Source of the DNA: Vesta saturnalis
Lineage: Eukaryota; Arthropoda; Insecta; Coleoptera; Lampyridae
NCBI GenBank assembly: GCA_036346205.1
Contig: JARFJB010000006.1
Span: forward strand, 265,001 to 329,000
Length of the DNA stretch: 64,000 nt
Direction: 5' to 3'
The notes beneath the pieces are model-generated. The model saw only the letters and a program-made list of their open reading frames with translations, ran no database searches and was not told the origin of the DNA. The position numbers and the translations under genes are program-made. Below, piece after piece: positions 32,419 to 44,289 of this stretch; positions within the stretch are counted from its first letter, which is position 1; each line of letters starts with the position of its first letter.

Positions 32419-33575
32419 TGATGTTTATTTTATTTTATTAAAGATTTTATTATAGATTAACTGCCTCAAAAGTGGCCCACACCTATCCTACTTGCCAATT
32501 GCTTTCTGGCTTTTCTTAATTAATTTTGTGTTTTTATCGGAAAATTAAAAATATATTTAAAAGCAACCGGAACAAAAAGGGGGAATAACTTTGTATTGCT
32601 GTAAAGAATCGGATGTAACGTTAGACGTTCAATTAAAATATAAAGAAATAAGATGGCGACCGAAGCCGCGTACCCAAGCCACTGACGTCACCCGACCGTT
32701 GCCACGCCGGCTGCAGCTACTTACTTAAATTAAACTATTTTGTATATTTTTATAAAATCAAATATTTAGTTTATATTGAAATTTCAGCTATACTTAGTTA
32801 TATATTTACTTAGGAATGCGGGCTTTCTCTTAATGACGTGACGTCAGCCTGTGAAATATATCAAAAAATAACTCTCAGCCTTATGCCGTCATTTTTGAGG
32901 GGAATTACGACTAATTATTTTTGTACGGCTTTTTTCTAGTTGATTGATCATTAAAAAAAATGACGAAAAACGTAGCGCTATACAAAAGTAGTGGTAACGG
33001 AAGTCAGTACAAATTCTTAATTCGCCGACAATTGAAGAAGCAATATAGGTAATTTATTACTGTACGGCATTTGTGTAATTCCTTTTCTATACTATATAGA
33101 TACATTACCCATTAACGCCGTACATATTTCCAGTACAGGGGCGAAAAGCCGGGGGTCGCAACCCTTATCCCTGATTGGTATAGGGGATGATGATTTGAAA
33201 CAACATAACATTTAATGATCTTGAAAGTATTTCACGAATAGATAACATTTTTCAGCATGCCGTACATTTTTTATGGGGAAAATTACTTCCCTCCCAAAAG
33301 AGTGATTTCCCGGTGACTTTAATTTGTACGGCATTAACATAGGTTGTTAATACTTTAGGCAATCATCAATAAAGGTAAATGCCGTATACTTCTGATAGTT
33401 AATAAACATAAAAAATGTATTTTTAATCTACAAATAATGAATTTTGTTGTATATACTATTATTTGCAAAATAATTCCTAATTAACAATGATGTTATTCAT
33501 CAAAAATACAAATAAATATTATATTTTGTATTTATTTAAACACTTTTCTATTTTTAAATCGAATTTATCTCAAAC
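32419..33575. other. Non-coding region with short inverted-repeat units
   Basis: The first 300 bases may be 5' UTR of the neighbouring LINE. From 32884 a cluster of GCCGTAC motifs in both orientations is present (see separate entry). No gene is seen. Confidence 0.5.
32884..33388. repeat. Cluster of TGCCGTACA motifs in alternating orientation
   Basis: Motif positions: GCCGTCA 32885, TGTACGGC 32932-32939, TGTACGGCA 33061-33069, GCCGTACA 33117-33124, TGCCGTACA 33258-33266, TGTACGGCA 33325-33333, GCCGTATA 33381-33388. Two short units, 32885-32939 and 33259-33332, each start GCCGT, contain a GGGGAA(AA)TTAC core and end ACGGC, so they look like related miniature inverted-repeat units. Confidence 0.7.
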
Positions 33576-34704
33576 TCTGTAATTTGATGAGTTTTTCAAC
33601 CGCATTTTTATATGGACAGTTAGATAAAGATATTTACATGGAACAGCCAGAGGGTTATATACCAATGGAATCAAAAATGTCTGTGAATTATCACGAAGCG
33701 TATATGGACTTAAACAAGCTCCAAGGTGCTGGAATAAAAGATTCAGTACTTGTTTTAAGCAAGCAGGGTTTCGAACAAGCCAAGCTGATTCTTGTCTCCA
33801 TATAAAGGAAAGTCACAATATGAAGCTAATGATAGCATTGTTTGTTGATGGTGGTGAGTTCTTTATAGAAGAGTTAAAACAAGGAGTTTAAAATCACCGT
33901 TAAACCAGCATCTTATTTTCTGGGATTCGAAATCGAACGTTTCAATTAAAATTTGTCAGCAAGCATATGCAATAAAACTATTAGAACGGTTTAATTGCAG
34001 TGAATGTAAACCTGTGTCGACTCGTATGATAAAGTTGGGTGATTCTATTCAGGACATAAAAGAACAGGAAGTAAACAAATCACAATCTTCCATACAAAGA
34101 ATCTGTAGGAGCTTTAATGTACCTAATGGTAGGTACTAGACCAGATGTAGCGTACAGTGTTAGTGTTTTGTGAAGAACTCTAGAGTGCTCAAGCACACAA
34201 GATGTGGCAAAATTGAAGACAGTATTTCGTTACATAGTGTTAGTTAGACTGTTACAGTGATGCAGACTTTGGAGGCCGCAGCAATACTGATCACCTTACT
34301 TCAGGAGTTGTAGTGACATATGCTGGAGGAATCGTTTCATGGCTCAGTCAAAGACAATAATTCACTGTTACGTCAACAACTGAGGCGGAACTAATAGCGG
34401 CAAAGTCAAAGAAATTATTTGGCTGTCTAGACTGTTTGAAGAAATGGGCTCTCCAAAGCCTACTCCTACTCTTGAAATAGACAACCAGGCGACGATTCGT
34501 CTTAGTCATAACCCGGAGAATCATCGGACAAAACACATCAAGATAAAGTATTTTTTTTATAAGAGAAAATGTGTTGGAAGGAGCTTTTCAAGTCAAGTAT
34601 ATTCCTACTGAAGACCAGATAGCTGACATTTTGACCAAGCCACTTCCAAGACCAAGACTAGTGAGATTGAACAATAAGTTGGGACTTTTACAAAATATGT
34701 AAAA
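33575..34704 (+). pseudogene. Copia-type pol relic: RT end and RNase H
   Basis: The first frame (33584-33805) reads STAFLYGQLDKDIYMEQPEG, the Copia RT block. It is followed in other frames by the region of YGLKQAPR.W and the Copia blocks VGTRPDVAYSVSVL (about 34130) and SDADFGGR (34260). RNase H blocks TTEAELIAAKSK (34378) and IPTEDQIADILTKPLPRPR (34600) complete the pol end. Multiple frameshifts; gag, protease, integrase and the first part of RT are absent. Confidence 0.88.
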
Positions 34705-34899
34705 ATATAATGTTTAAGTATTTTTCATTTAACTAGAGTTCGTTCATTGTTCAATTCTGTTTGTAATCAAAGAAAGGGAAAGTTTTGCGGGTAATTAGTT
34801 TCTTTTTAGTTTATTGGTAATTCTGTTTAGATTATAATCTTTTTTTGGCAATTAAAAAAACGTTTCTAAAAAGTGTGTTTGTTTCTCATTTTGTAAGTG
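34705..34899. other. Possible remnant of the Copia 3' end
   Basis: AT-rich DNA following the pol stop; it may hold part of an LTR, but no second copy is present for comparison. Confidence 0.35.
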
Positions 34900-35974
34900 G
34901 TTAATTGGCAATATCGCGAGGAAGCTGTAGATCCTCTATTAGCGTGAATTGTGTAATAGCTGCCTACGTCACAACACTAGCACGTCTTAAGTTATTTTCA
35001 TATCTGGATTTCGTAGGGGAGATAGTGATTGCTTTTTCTAATTTCAATATTTTCTTTTTAGATGAACGCCTTTTGTACTACGATACGGATTCCGTTATCT
35101 ACGTATCCAGAGAGGATATGTCTGATCTACCCTTAGGGGATAGACTCATTCATAAAGGAGTTTGCATCGGGAGGTCCTAATACTTATGGATATAAAATTC
35201 AATTACCAACAGGGGAAATAAAGTCGATGATTAAGGTTAAAGGTCTTGTCCTTAATCATGAAAACTCGGATATAATCAATATGGATTCCTTATTGATGAA
35301 TGCAATGACAAAATTAAAATTTTTACCTCTAATATAGTCATAAGGAGAACGAGAGATCATCAGGCGGTGATGAAAAAGATAAAAAGTTTCGTATTAACGT
35401 TAATAAACGTCAAAGAGTAGATGCTTTCGATACGCTACCCTACGGATACAAGAAGCTGTGTAAATAAGTAGGACACTCATCAAATCGACATTGATCTATT
35501 CAATTACAGGACTTTCGAACATTTGCAGACCCCACCCACCAATAAAGATGTCAATGATGTATTCAGTTTTCTACAGTCTTCCTTCTACACAACCATCACT
35601 AACAGGATACTTATCTTTAAGTTTAGTTTTTACATCTTTCAATATTGCTATCATATTAGAGAATAAATTTTATTTTAATCTGTTTTGTGTTTATTTGCTT
35701 ATGAGAATAAAATTGTTTATGTGTAACGTATTGTTTAACAGTGTTTTGAACTCGAAAAGGCAATCCCAATGTTTCCAAACGTATACTTTTCAGTCTGTAG
35801 ATTTTAGTAATAACAAATCCATTCTTAATTATTTTATTTATTATAAACGATTTTAATCGAAAACCTAGATTTTATTTTAAGACTGCTTGGCTGCTTTAAC
35901 ATTTCTAATTCGGTTTGACTATCATATTCATTTAAGACTCATTGTTATATTTTGTATTGTGTTGTAATTCATTA
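34900..35974 (+). repeat. Left arm of a 2.4-kb inverted repeat (Polinton end)
   Basis: The reverse complement of 36213-37345 with modest divergence. It contains a PolB gene end (34905-35462) followed by non-coding DNA with TTGCAGACCCCACCCACCA (about 35523) and TTATTTTAATCTGTTTTGTG (about 35669), both present in the other arm. Confidence 0.9.
34905..35462 (+). pseudogene. Polinton/Maverick DNA polymerase B, C-terminal part, copy A
   Basis: The encoded stretch VNCVIAAYVTTLARLKLFSY, then LLYYDTDSVIYVSREDMSDL, has the YxDTDS catalytic motif C of family B polymerases. With DLPLGD and the later SGGP..YGYKI blocks, this is the Polinton/Maverick type. Between SYLDF and DERLLYYD lies a stretch starting GTAGGGGAG and ending TTTCTTTTTAG (about 35012-35060), which looks like a short intron. 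After 35160 the frame is lost, but the region continues to a TACGGATACAAGAAGCTGTG end (LPYGYKKL). Confidence 0.85.
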
Positions 35975-36212
35975 ATTTTTAAGTCAACGCTCGAGCGCGA
36001 GCGTTGACCTAACCTAAAAAAATCGCGTGTTTCAAAGCCTTTTATCGTGTTTGATGCGAGTGTTTTCAAGCCTCCCAGAATCAAGGCCCTATTCTAAAAA
36101 TCAAATGTTAAAATTAAATCAAAACTTTCTGATTAAACGATTTCTAAAAACTTTATCTTGTATATTACATATTTAAATGAATTTAAAGTATATAGGTTAT
36201 TCGACTTTGAGA
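35975..36212. other. Centre of the inverted repeat, with a GC-rich hairpin
   Basis: The stretch 35984-36009 has arms GTCAACGCTCG and CGAGCGTTGAC around AGCG. It stands out from very AT-rich surroundings. If the arms are Polinton ends, this is the junction. Confidence 0.75.
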
Positions 36213-37345
36213 TTAATGAATTGCAACATAATACAAAATATAACAATGAAGTTTTGAATGAATATGATAGTCGAACTGAATTAGAAATGTTAAAGCAGCT
36301 TACCAAGCATTCTTAGAATCAACTCAAGATTTTCGATTAAAGCCATTTCTAAAAATAAAGTAATTAAGAATGGATTTATTATTACTAAAATCTACAAACT
36401 GAAAATTACACGTTTGGAAACATCAGGATACTGTCAAACAATTCGTCACACATAAACATTTTTATTCTCATAAATAAATAAACACAAAACAGATTAAAAT
36501 AAAATTTATTCTCTAATATGATAACAATATTGAAAATGTAAAAACTAAACTTAAAGATAACTATCCTGTTAGTGATGGTTGTGTAGAAGGGAGACTGTTG
36601 AAAACTCAATACATCATTGACATCTTTTTTTGTGGGTGGGGTCTGCAAATGTTCGAAAGTCCTGTAATTGAATACATCAATGTCTGTTGGATGAGTGTGA
36701 CCTAAAATGTTTAAAATCTCAAACTAATACTTATTTACACAGTTTCTTGTATCCGTAGGGTAGTGTATCGAACGCATCTACTCTTTGACGTTTATTAACG
36801 TTAATACGAAACTTTTCTTTTTCATCACCCGATGATCTCTCGTTCTCCTTATGACTGTATTAGAGGTAACAATTTGAATTTTGTCATTGCATTCATCAAT
36901 AAGTTTAACGAGGGAGTCCATATTGATTTTATCCGAATTTTCATGATTAAGGACAACACCTTTAACCTTAATCTTCGACTTTATTTCCCCTGTTGGTAAT
37001 AGAATTTTATATCCATAAGTCTTAGGACCTCCCGATGCAAACTCCTTTATGAATGAGTATTCAGGTTCGATTTCATTGGTTAGTTCTCCTAGGTTATCCC
37101 CTAAGGGTAGATCAGGCATATCCTCTCTGGATACGTAGATAACGGAATCCATGTCGTAGTACAAAACACGTTCATCTAAAAAGAAAAATATTGAACTTAG
37201 AAAAAGCAATCACGAACTCTCCTACCAAATCCAGATATGAAAATAACTTAAGACGTGCTTGTGTTGTGACGTAGGTATCTATAACACAATGCACGGTAAA
37301 TAGAGGATATACAGCTTCTTCGCGATATTGTCAATTAACCACCAT
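36213..37345 (-). repeat. Right arm of the 2.4-kb inverted repeat
   Basis: Mirror of the left arm, from the ATAATACAAAATATAACAATG end near 36227 to the GATATTGTCAATTAACC end near 37345. Confidence 0.9.
36778..37345 (-). pseudogene. Polinton/Maverick DNA polymerase B, C-terminal part, copy B
   Basis: Better preserved than copy A. The frame 37209-36778 has ERVLYYDMDSVIYVSREDM, SGGPKTYGYKILLPTGEIKS, then KVKGVVLNHENSDKINMDSL and IRRTRDHRVMKKK. The motif C Thr is Met here (YYDMDS), whereas copy A keeps YYDTDS. The same intron-like stretch (on the minus strand GTAGGAGAG to TTTTCTTTTTAG, about 37225-37178) precedes the motif. The C-terminal end LPYGYKKL lies just beyond 36778. Confidence 0.87.
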
Positions 37346-37393
37346 TACCTCTTCGTTTACCTCTAGTATGTGATTAACCTCGACATTAATCTA

Positions 37394-37425
37394 TCATATA
37401 AATCAAACATATTATTATTTTCATC

Positions 37426-37485
<60 letters not shown>

Positions 37486-37517
37486 GATGAAAAATAATAA
37501 TATGTTTGATTTATATG
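37394..37517. repeat. Hairpin-forming inverted repeat around a (TA)n tract
   Basis: The arms 37394-37432 and 37479-37517 are reverse complements with one indel (outer sequence TCATATAAATCAAACATATT). The centre is about 23 TA units. Confidence 0.88.
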
Positions 37518-40500
37518 GGATAGGATTAATGTTTAAATTGTTATTATCATTATAATGATATTATATTTCATATACTTATGCACCGGACTAGCTCTTATCT
37601 CAATGTGGGGATAGGGTTCAGGATTTAGTAGGTTCGAATATATCATGTGGATTGCCCTTTATAAAAAATATCATATATGGAAAAAAAATAACTGAACAAA
37701 ATTTATACTTTAACGCATGCGTTGTAACGTTACTGAATACAATTATCAAAAATGTCAAAACTGTCAAACAATGACTTGTTGAATTTATGTTTATAATTTT
37801 AATTGGATAAATGAAATTTAAAATTTGGAAATAATTTAAAATTTTGCTTCTTTTGCAGGTGTTTACACAAGTATTATTTAAACATATACACCTATACATA
37901 TAACAAATAATAATTGCAGGAAATCAACACAACAAAGAACACAATAAACAGGGTTATAATCAAAAGTAACTCACATGTAAATATTCCAAACTTCAAACAG
38001 ATGTCTTCACACAGGTGGTTCTAAATAGATGCAGGCACTTTCCAATATGATCGAAGATCTTGTTACGTGTTTATCGCGAATAACGTGTATTTTCGATAAT
38101 TTCCTTTACTTTATCTAATGAATGAACTAATTAGTTAGATCTAAATATTAATATTTCCTTATTCGTTGGTGGAATGTTTTTAATTGCGTACCTCAAAAAT
38201 TATTTTTCGCATCTCTACAGTTAAAAACTAATTGATTTAATGTACACATCTTTTTTTTTATTCCTTTATAGATATAAGTTGCGCCATCTCTAAAATTTAT
38301 GGTCATTTAATAAAGTTTTGAAAAGGAATCTTGTTTTAAAAAGACAACAATGGGATACCTGTAAAATTTATTTATCATAATTTGGTTTTAACATTCTTAT
38401 CTAGTTTGAATAGTTTAATAGTTTGGCAATATTGCTTTTGTTAGGGCGTTGTTCCTAATCTTTCTTTTCTTAACACGCCATTTTCCGATGAGAAGGTTGA
38501 TCTGCAAGAAAATTTTTCCTTCCGTTTATAAGATGTTTAAGCATCGTTTCTTTGGAAAATTTTTCATATAATGTAATGTTTTTGGTATAAAACTTTACTG
38601 ACGCTTTACAAGCGGATATTATTGCAATTTTCAATCTTCACATCCTCCGGTAAGTTTAACACATGTTCGACAACTTTTAGTAATTCGATTCTTTCATTTA
38701 GGCACTTTCGCACGATTACTTAAATTTATAACATAGGTCTGTTGAAACGAAATCATCGCTATCGGCTCTAAACATCTAAAAGAGGTATGCTTGTATAAGG
38801 TAATTAGCAACGTATTTACTTGTATCACTTTCAGCGCCTTGATACCGGCGAAATAAACAGCTATTCTTCATTTATATACATAACTAGTAAATTGGAATGC
38901 ACTACCGATCACCTTCGTACCTATTCTTACTGGAATGCTGGCTTTTAATTACTGATTAGCTGTTTTGGTTCACAAAGTAACTACCACCTTCGAAACACGA
39001 AGGGCATTTACAGTTTGGTAATTCTTCATCAAAGGTCAGAATTCTTTATTATTCAATATACACAGGATTTGTGTAATGAACAGTGTATTGCTAAAATTAG
39101 TACACAGAGTTAGGTTACATTAGGGTTTAACCTTATATTACTTACTTGTAACAAAAATTTATCATTTATAATAACATGCTTTTACTGGAGGCTAAAGTGG
39201 TTGAATAATTTAGAGTTTGATTTGTTCAATTTGTAATTAATTTCTACATACAAAAAGAAAGAAAAAACCACACCTATCTTCACTGGGACGTTGACCTACT
39301 TTGTTTCACGGTAGTTGCGCGTTGAAGCTCCTGTTTGTAAAATACATTATATACAGGGTGGAACATATATCGAGGTCGTATGAATTACAGTCATTGTTTG
39401 AAACTGTATATATATTTATATTCAAATTTAGAATTTCTGTAACTTTTCTGTACTTTGTCTTTCCTTAATATTAATTATTTGTCATTACGGATAATTTTGT
39501 TCAGAGCAGGTTTTGCTGTAATAAAATTTCTGTACTATTGAATGTCTTGCTTCAATTCTATGCCTTGCACTGAACAGACTATCCAGATATTTCTATTTAA
39601 TACCACTTCTTAATGTTTTAATAAAATTCAAGAAACCGAAATTAAAATCATTGGGGATTTAAATTCTATTTTGTGAAACGTAGGCAAGCTGTTTCAAAAT
39701 ATTTAAGCACTACTATTTTCATTGTGGATCTATTTTAGATCGCACTTTATGGGTTACTTTCGCCCTTTCGGCTGCGATTTGTAAGTACTTACAACCGTCG
39801 GGAGCGGCACAATTAACGAAACTTTTCTTTTACATTTAGGGTTCGATTAACGAACTAAATACATTTAGTTTTTTATTCTTTGTGGGCATCTGCGACGGCT
39901 CACCACTTGCCATCGTCAGGGCTGAATTATATTTATTGTAAGTTAAGATTGTTATGAATACTTTGGGGAAAACTAGCATAGTATCATATTTGTTTACGTT
40001 CGATATTTATTCGACAAGTATTAATTTGAGTTTAAATTAAATTAAATAAACGATTACTGTGTGGTTGTTCGGGTAAAAGTTTGTCTCTCTTTAAATTGTT
40101 TCCTTTTTTTTTGGAGCACTACCTGTTTCAGGTTTTACAGGGCCTGCCCTACTCTACTCCTCTTTTCCTTTTCTTTCCTTTTCTCCCTTTCCTGACTAAA
40201 ACCTGTGGCGCCTATCCTTTAGTGGCTATCTAACCACGTCAACACCATTGTAGCAATCCTCCAAAACCCCACGCATCCAAGTGCTCTGCGGTCAAACGAC
40301 CGTACGCAGGAGCTTAGTCGAGCGCACTTTCAAAAAAATGTTTACATGCAGGTTAGACATGTAGCAATCTTTATGTATGAAGTTCACTGCTACCATTTAC
40401 CCACTAGCTGCAAAGTGGTGCTCAGGTTGTTGATCACTTTTGCTTCGGTAACTGGTAATATTTCTCCACTTTACGGCTTCACCCCAACCACAAATTTTAA

Positions 40501-42308
40501 ATCGATAATGTTTTATTTAAATGTATTAATGCTTTCTAATTGTATCGTTTAAATAATATTTAATGGTTGTAAAAGGTTTAAGTTAATGTCACTTTATTTT
40601 TTTAGGCTCCGGCTCAAATATAAATTATTAAAAGAAAATCGGAGCAACAAATAAAACTCAAATGAAGAAAAAATGATTACGATTTTATTTTGGCAAAACG
40701 TAACCAATATTCAAATTCAACAAACGAAATTTTTAAACGTTCAACATAAATGGTCACAAGAAAAAAATAATTCGTAATGAACTTTACGAATGTGCACAGG
40801 TATCGGTAACCTAACTTAAATTTTACACAATTGTCGGTTTAAAAACAATTGCGCCTGATTTCTCGTCTCTCCGTTTGTTATTAAATTTTTCCCGATGATT
40901 ATTTAGGTTAGAAAAACTTACTTGAAACACAAAAACACAACACTATTTTAACTTTTTCAAACAGTTGGCAAATTATAGAGATCGATTCAAATCCAGGGCA
41001 ATTCCTTTTATACCCTTTTGTTGGTTACCACATCTTCAATTTTTTTTAAGCAATTCTAAATATGTAACCATGTTTCTGATTGGTCGAAAATAATTTTAAA
41101 ACTTAACCAAAATAGAAATTTAGCAATATCTTATACAATTATGGATTTAAATTTTAATGACAGAAATGAAATCTGTGTTCAATTACGCACAAATAGATAT
41201 CCAACATGATACGGTTCTTTTAACTATTATGCAAAATGACCTATTCTAATTTAAATTTGCTTATATCTAACTAATCTTACAAACTACACTTAAATTAATT
41301 ACATATATGTAATCCTGACAAAATTTAGCATAGGAAAACACATATTTAAAGTCCGAAATCGTAAATTTAAAGGAAATTTTATGTTTACCTAATAAAACTG
41401 TATAATCAACCACAATTTCATAAATTTTGCGTTGAAATGCTTTGTACCAAATTAATTACTATGTAAATATGAGGAAAACCTCCTATTATTCACTTTAACA
41501 AACTAATTTAAGCCTAATTTACTCTAAAAACTATAAATTTGTGAAAAAACAAAATTTAAAACATAACCAAACTTAATTCTAAAATTACAAATAACTTACA
41601 TTTAAAAACGTTCATGTAACTCAAAATGTTATCCAAATAACTTGTAATAACTGTCTTTATTGTATTTATTGTTCATCTCGCTTGCATTGTATAATTTATT
41701 GTCACTTTAAGAAGTCATATCGTTTAACACACTTTCTCGAAATTCTACTATAAAAATATATCTACATGTAAATGTCTTTGTGTGATTATGTTCTATGTAC
41801 TGTTCTTAATATTTAAATTGCATCACTATGTTTGTCACACAATCGCTTCCAAAAATATGTGAGAAATGATCATATTAAGTTCATATTATAACCCTTTCCT
41901 AAATTTTACCAAATTTCTTGCATTCTAAACTACTTATACAATATCCCTAATATAAATCTATCTTTACACTTTGTGTTAAACACCTGTAAAATATTAACAT
42001 GCCAAAATACTTTCGAAAAACTGAAATTTATTGAAACATACTAACGTACTGAATTGAATTTACGGAAATAAGTTTATTTAACATTCCTGACATTTTCGCA
42101 AGTAGCACAATGCTTTTTATGATTAAACCAAAATGTATAAATTTTGTTGAGACTGTTTCAACCAAAACAAATCCACTTTCTAGTCATCGTGAACCAAATT
42201 ACATCAAATAAATGTCTCGTACATGTATCATGCTTGAAATCACCCCTTTTTTAAAGAAATTACTAGTTAAAACTATCCGATCCTTGTCTTACTCTTATCT
42301 AAACATCT

Positions 42309-42350
<42 letters not shown>

Positions 42351-42775
42351 GGCCAATGGTGTTATCTAGTACCTCAACAACATGTAGAAATACATAAACT
42401 TTGAAAATATCTCTCGTATATCAGAAGATGACTTGTAAATTAATGATAACCATCTAGCGGTAATTCATCAAAGTAACAGATATTTGTAAGTAAATTATTT
42501 TTAAACTAACGGAAACCCTGACATTTACCTAGATGGTGCTAGTATGAACTTTTGAGAAACTAAAAGCAATGCAGTCTATACAGGACGTTTAAGTAATTTA
42601 TTAAGGTAAAACAGTATATGCCAAAAATTCAGATAGGTTACGTTAATGAAACAAATGACGAATAAATAGTAATCGAGAAACATACATTTTTAATCTAAAG
42701 GTAATTTTCGAATAATAAATAAAGAAAAGTATAAAACCTATTCGAAAAGGTCCGAAATCGACTTTTAGCATGTTA
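37518..42775. other. Gene-poor 5.2-kb AT-rich stretch
   Basis: No coding similarity was recognised. Points of note: CAGGGTGGAAC next to TATA at about 39353, like a Tc1/mariner-type end without an element; a 16-base palindrome TTGTAAGTACTTACAA near 39777; a pyrimidine-rich block with CCACGCATCCAAGTGCTCTG at 40110-40345 that looks like TE untranslated DNA; and a (TA)n tract at 42313-42350. Confidence 0.5.
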
Positions 42776-42777
42776 CA

Positions 42778-43108
42778 ACAACAAATTAACGTTTTCTTTG
42801 TGTGTGAAATGTGTGGAAGATCTCAACAATGGTGAATGCAGTCACACTAATGAAGAAAGAACTCTTGAAGGTACATGGTGTAGCGATGAGATTGTGAAGG
42901 CTATCGAAAAACGGTATAAGTTAGTAGAATTACAAGAGATGTGGGTGTACGAAACTACACAATTCGATAAACTAGCAGGTGTTGGAGGATTATTTACGGG
43001 ATTCATAAATAAGTTTTTGAAAATGAATCAAGAAGCATCCGGTTGGTCGTCATCCTGCATTACTTGTGAGCAAAGAGAAAAACACGAAGGTGTACAACTT
43101 GAATATGA

Positions 43109-43112
<4 letters not shown>
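42778..43112 (+). pseudogene. Polinton/Maverick DNA polymerase B, central fragment (copy C)
   Basis: The frame reads LTFSLCVKCVEDLNNGECSH, then ERTLEGTWCSDEIVKAIEKR, GGLFTGFINKFLKMNQEASG and EGVQLEYDNI. These are the blocks N-terminal to motif C in Polinton-type PolB (GTW..DE, GLF..Y.N.FLK.K.EASG). The fragment does not overlap copies A and B in protein position, so all three could derive from related elements. It is cut off by a long TA tract. Confidence 0.82.

Positions 43113-43180
<68 letters not shown>
43113..43180. repeat. (TA)n microsatellite truncating PolB copy C
   Basis: About 33 TA units. The translated IYIYIY tail of the upstream frame is an artefact. Confidence 0.9.
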
Positions 43181-43181
<1 letters not shown>

Positions 43182-43913
43182 TAAATCTCACTAGCAAAAA
43201 AACTAAAAAGGAAAACAAAACATAAAACTTCTTGGAGCTCGACTTACACCATAGAGGTTAAACGTATTGTCAGAGTATTACTTTGCACTTATTTGTGGTA
43301 TATTTTTTGGCTTCTTCTTTCTTCCGGTCTTCCTTGCTTGCTTCTCTTTACACGTTTCAACTAGATGTTCGAGGTAGCATCGTTCTAACCTGTAAACGCC
43401 AATACAGACCGCAAGGAAGGGATAGCCAGAGATAGAGGTTATTTACTCATCGGACAAGGTCAGGCTATTCTAATTATACTATCCTTCCCTTATAATAATG
43501 CAAAAGTGGGTATGATAGACGTTCATAATCAAGCCTTTTTTTTCGTATACAACGTACTGCTACAACCTAAAAGTGTATTTTAATAAACGATACCTCCATG
43601 TCAGCAGTAAATAGTTACCTTATTAAAATTTGCGTTGTTTTGAACTGAGATAAAGGTTATAGTGTGTATTGCACTCGAATATCCCTCACTATTCAAGATT
43701 TACTAAAGTGTCTGTGATTTTAAAGTGTATTAAAAACGATCGTAACGTTAATGGTTTTTTTTGGGTTGGTTAAAATAGCATAATTTCCGCTTACTTATCT
43801 ATGATTCCTAGAACCACATCTAAAAATGTAATGAATATTAATGTTACCATCAATTTTATTAGTCACGAGTCTTATCTGTTATTTGCGCAGAAGCTGTTAA
43901 TCTAGTTATTATC
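43181..43913. other. Unassigned DNA left of the DUF7869 element
   Basis: No gene. The stretch TTAGTCACGAGTCTTA at 43859-43875 recurs as TTAAGTCACGAGTCTTA at 43941 inside the adjacent element end. Confidence 0.5.
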
Positions 43914-44289
43914 ATATCGCTACTGCGCGTGAAAACGGCGTTAAGTCACGAGTCTTACATTTTGAGAAAACACTTCTTTAAAACGTTGGCTAAATTGTGT
44001 TATTGAACTTCATGTTTTTGGACAAAAATTTTTGCTATAAGTGTTTGTGATTATTAATGTCATCATATAGGACAATCAATAAATTAACAAATTAATTAAT
44101 AAAAAATTAAGCAAAAGTGACTTTTGATTGACTTATCTCTTGTTCCACCAAAAGGTTTTTGACATAACCCTCTTTTCACAACCGAAAATCAATTTTATTC
44201 TGAAAAAAGTTAATAATATTACAAACTCTGATTTATAATGTATGACATTTTGGTATTATAAAGTTAACCTAAATTTATGATTAAAATAA

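Noticed and set aside
37370..37555. Frames containing long IYIYIY runs (also near 1900-2160, 4494-4718, 17286-17520, 42212-42397)
   Set aside because: They are translations of TA microsatellites.
39350..39366. CAGGGTGGAAC beside a TATA, considered as a transposon end
   Set aside because: No partner end or transposase within reach.
39777..39792. 16-base perfect palindrome TTGTAAGTACTTACAA
   Set aside because: Isolated, in AT-rich DNA, no linked element or gene seen.
39890..39935. Minus-strand CTGACGA followed by a GGC/GCC stem, considered as a hammerhead
   Set aside because: The GAAAC box is absent (GTCGCAG instead) so the core is not met.
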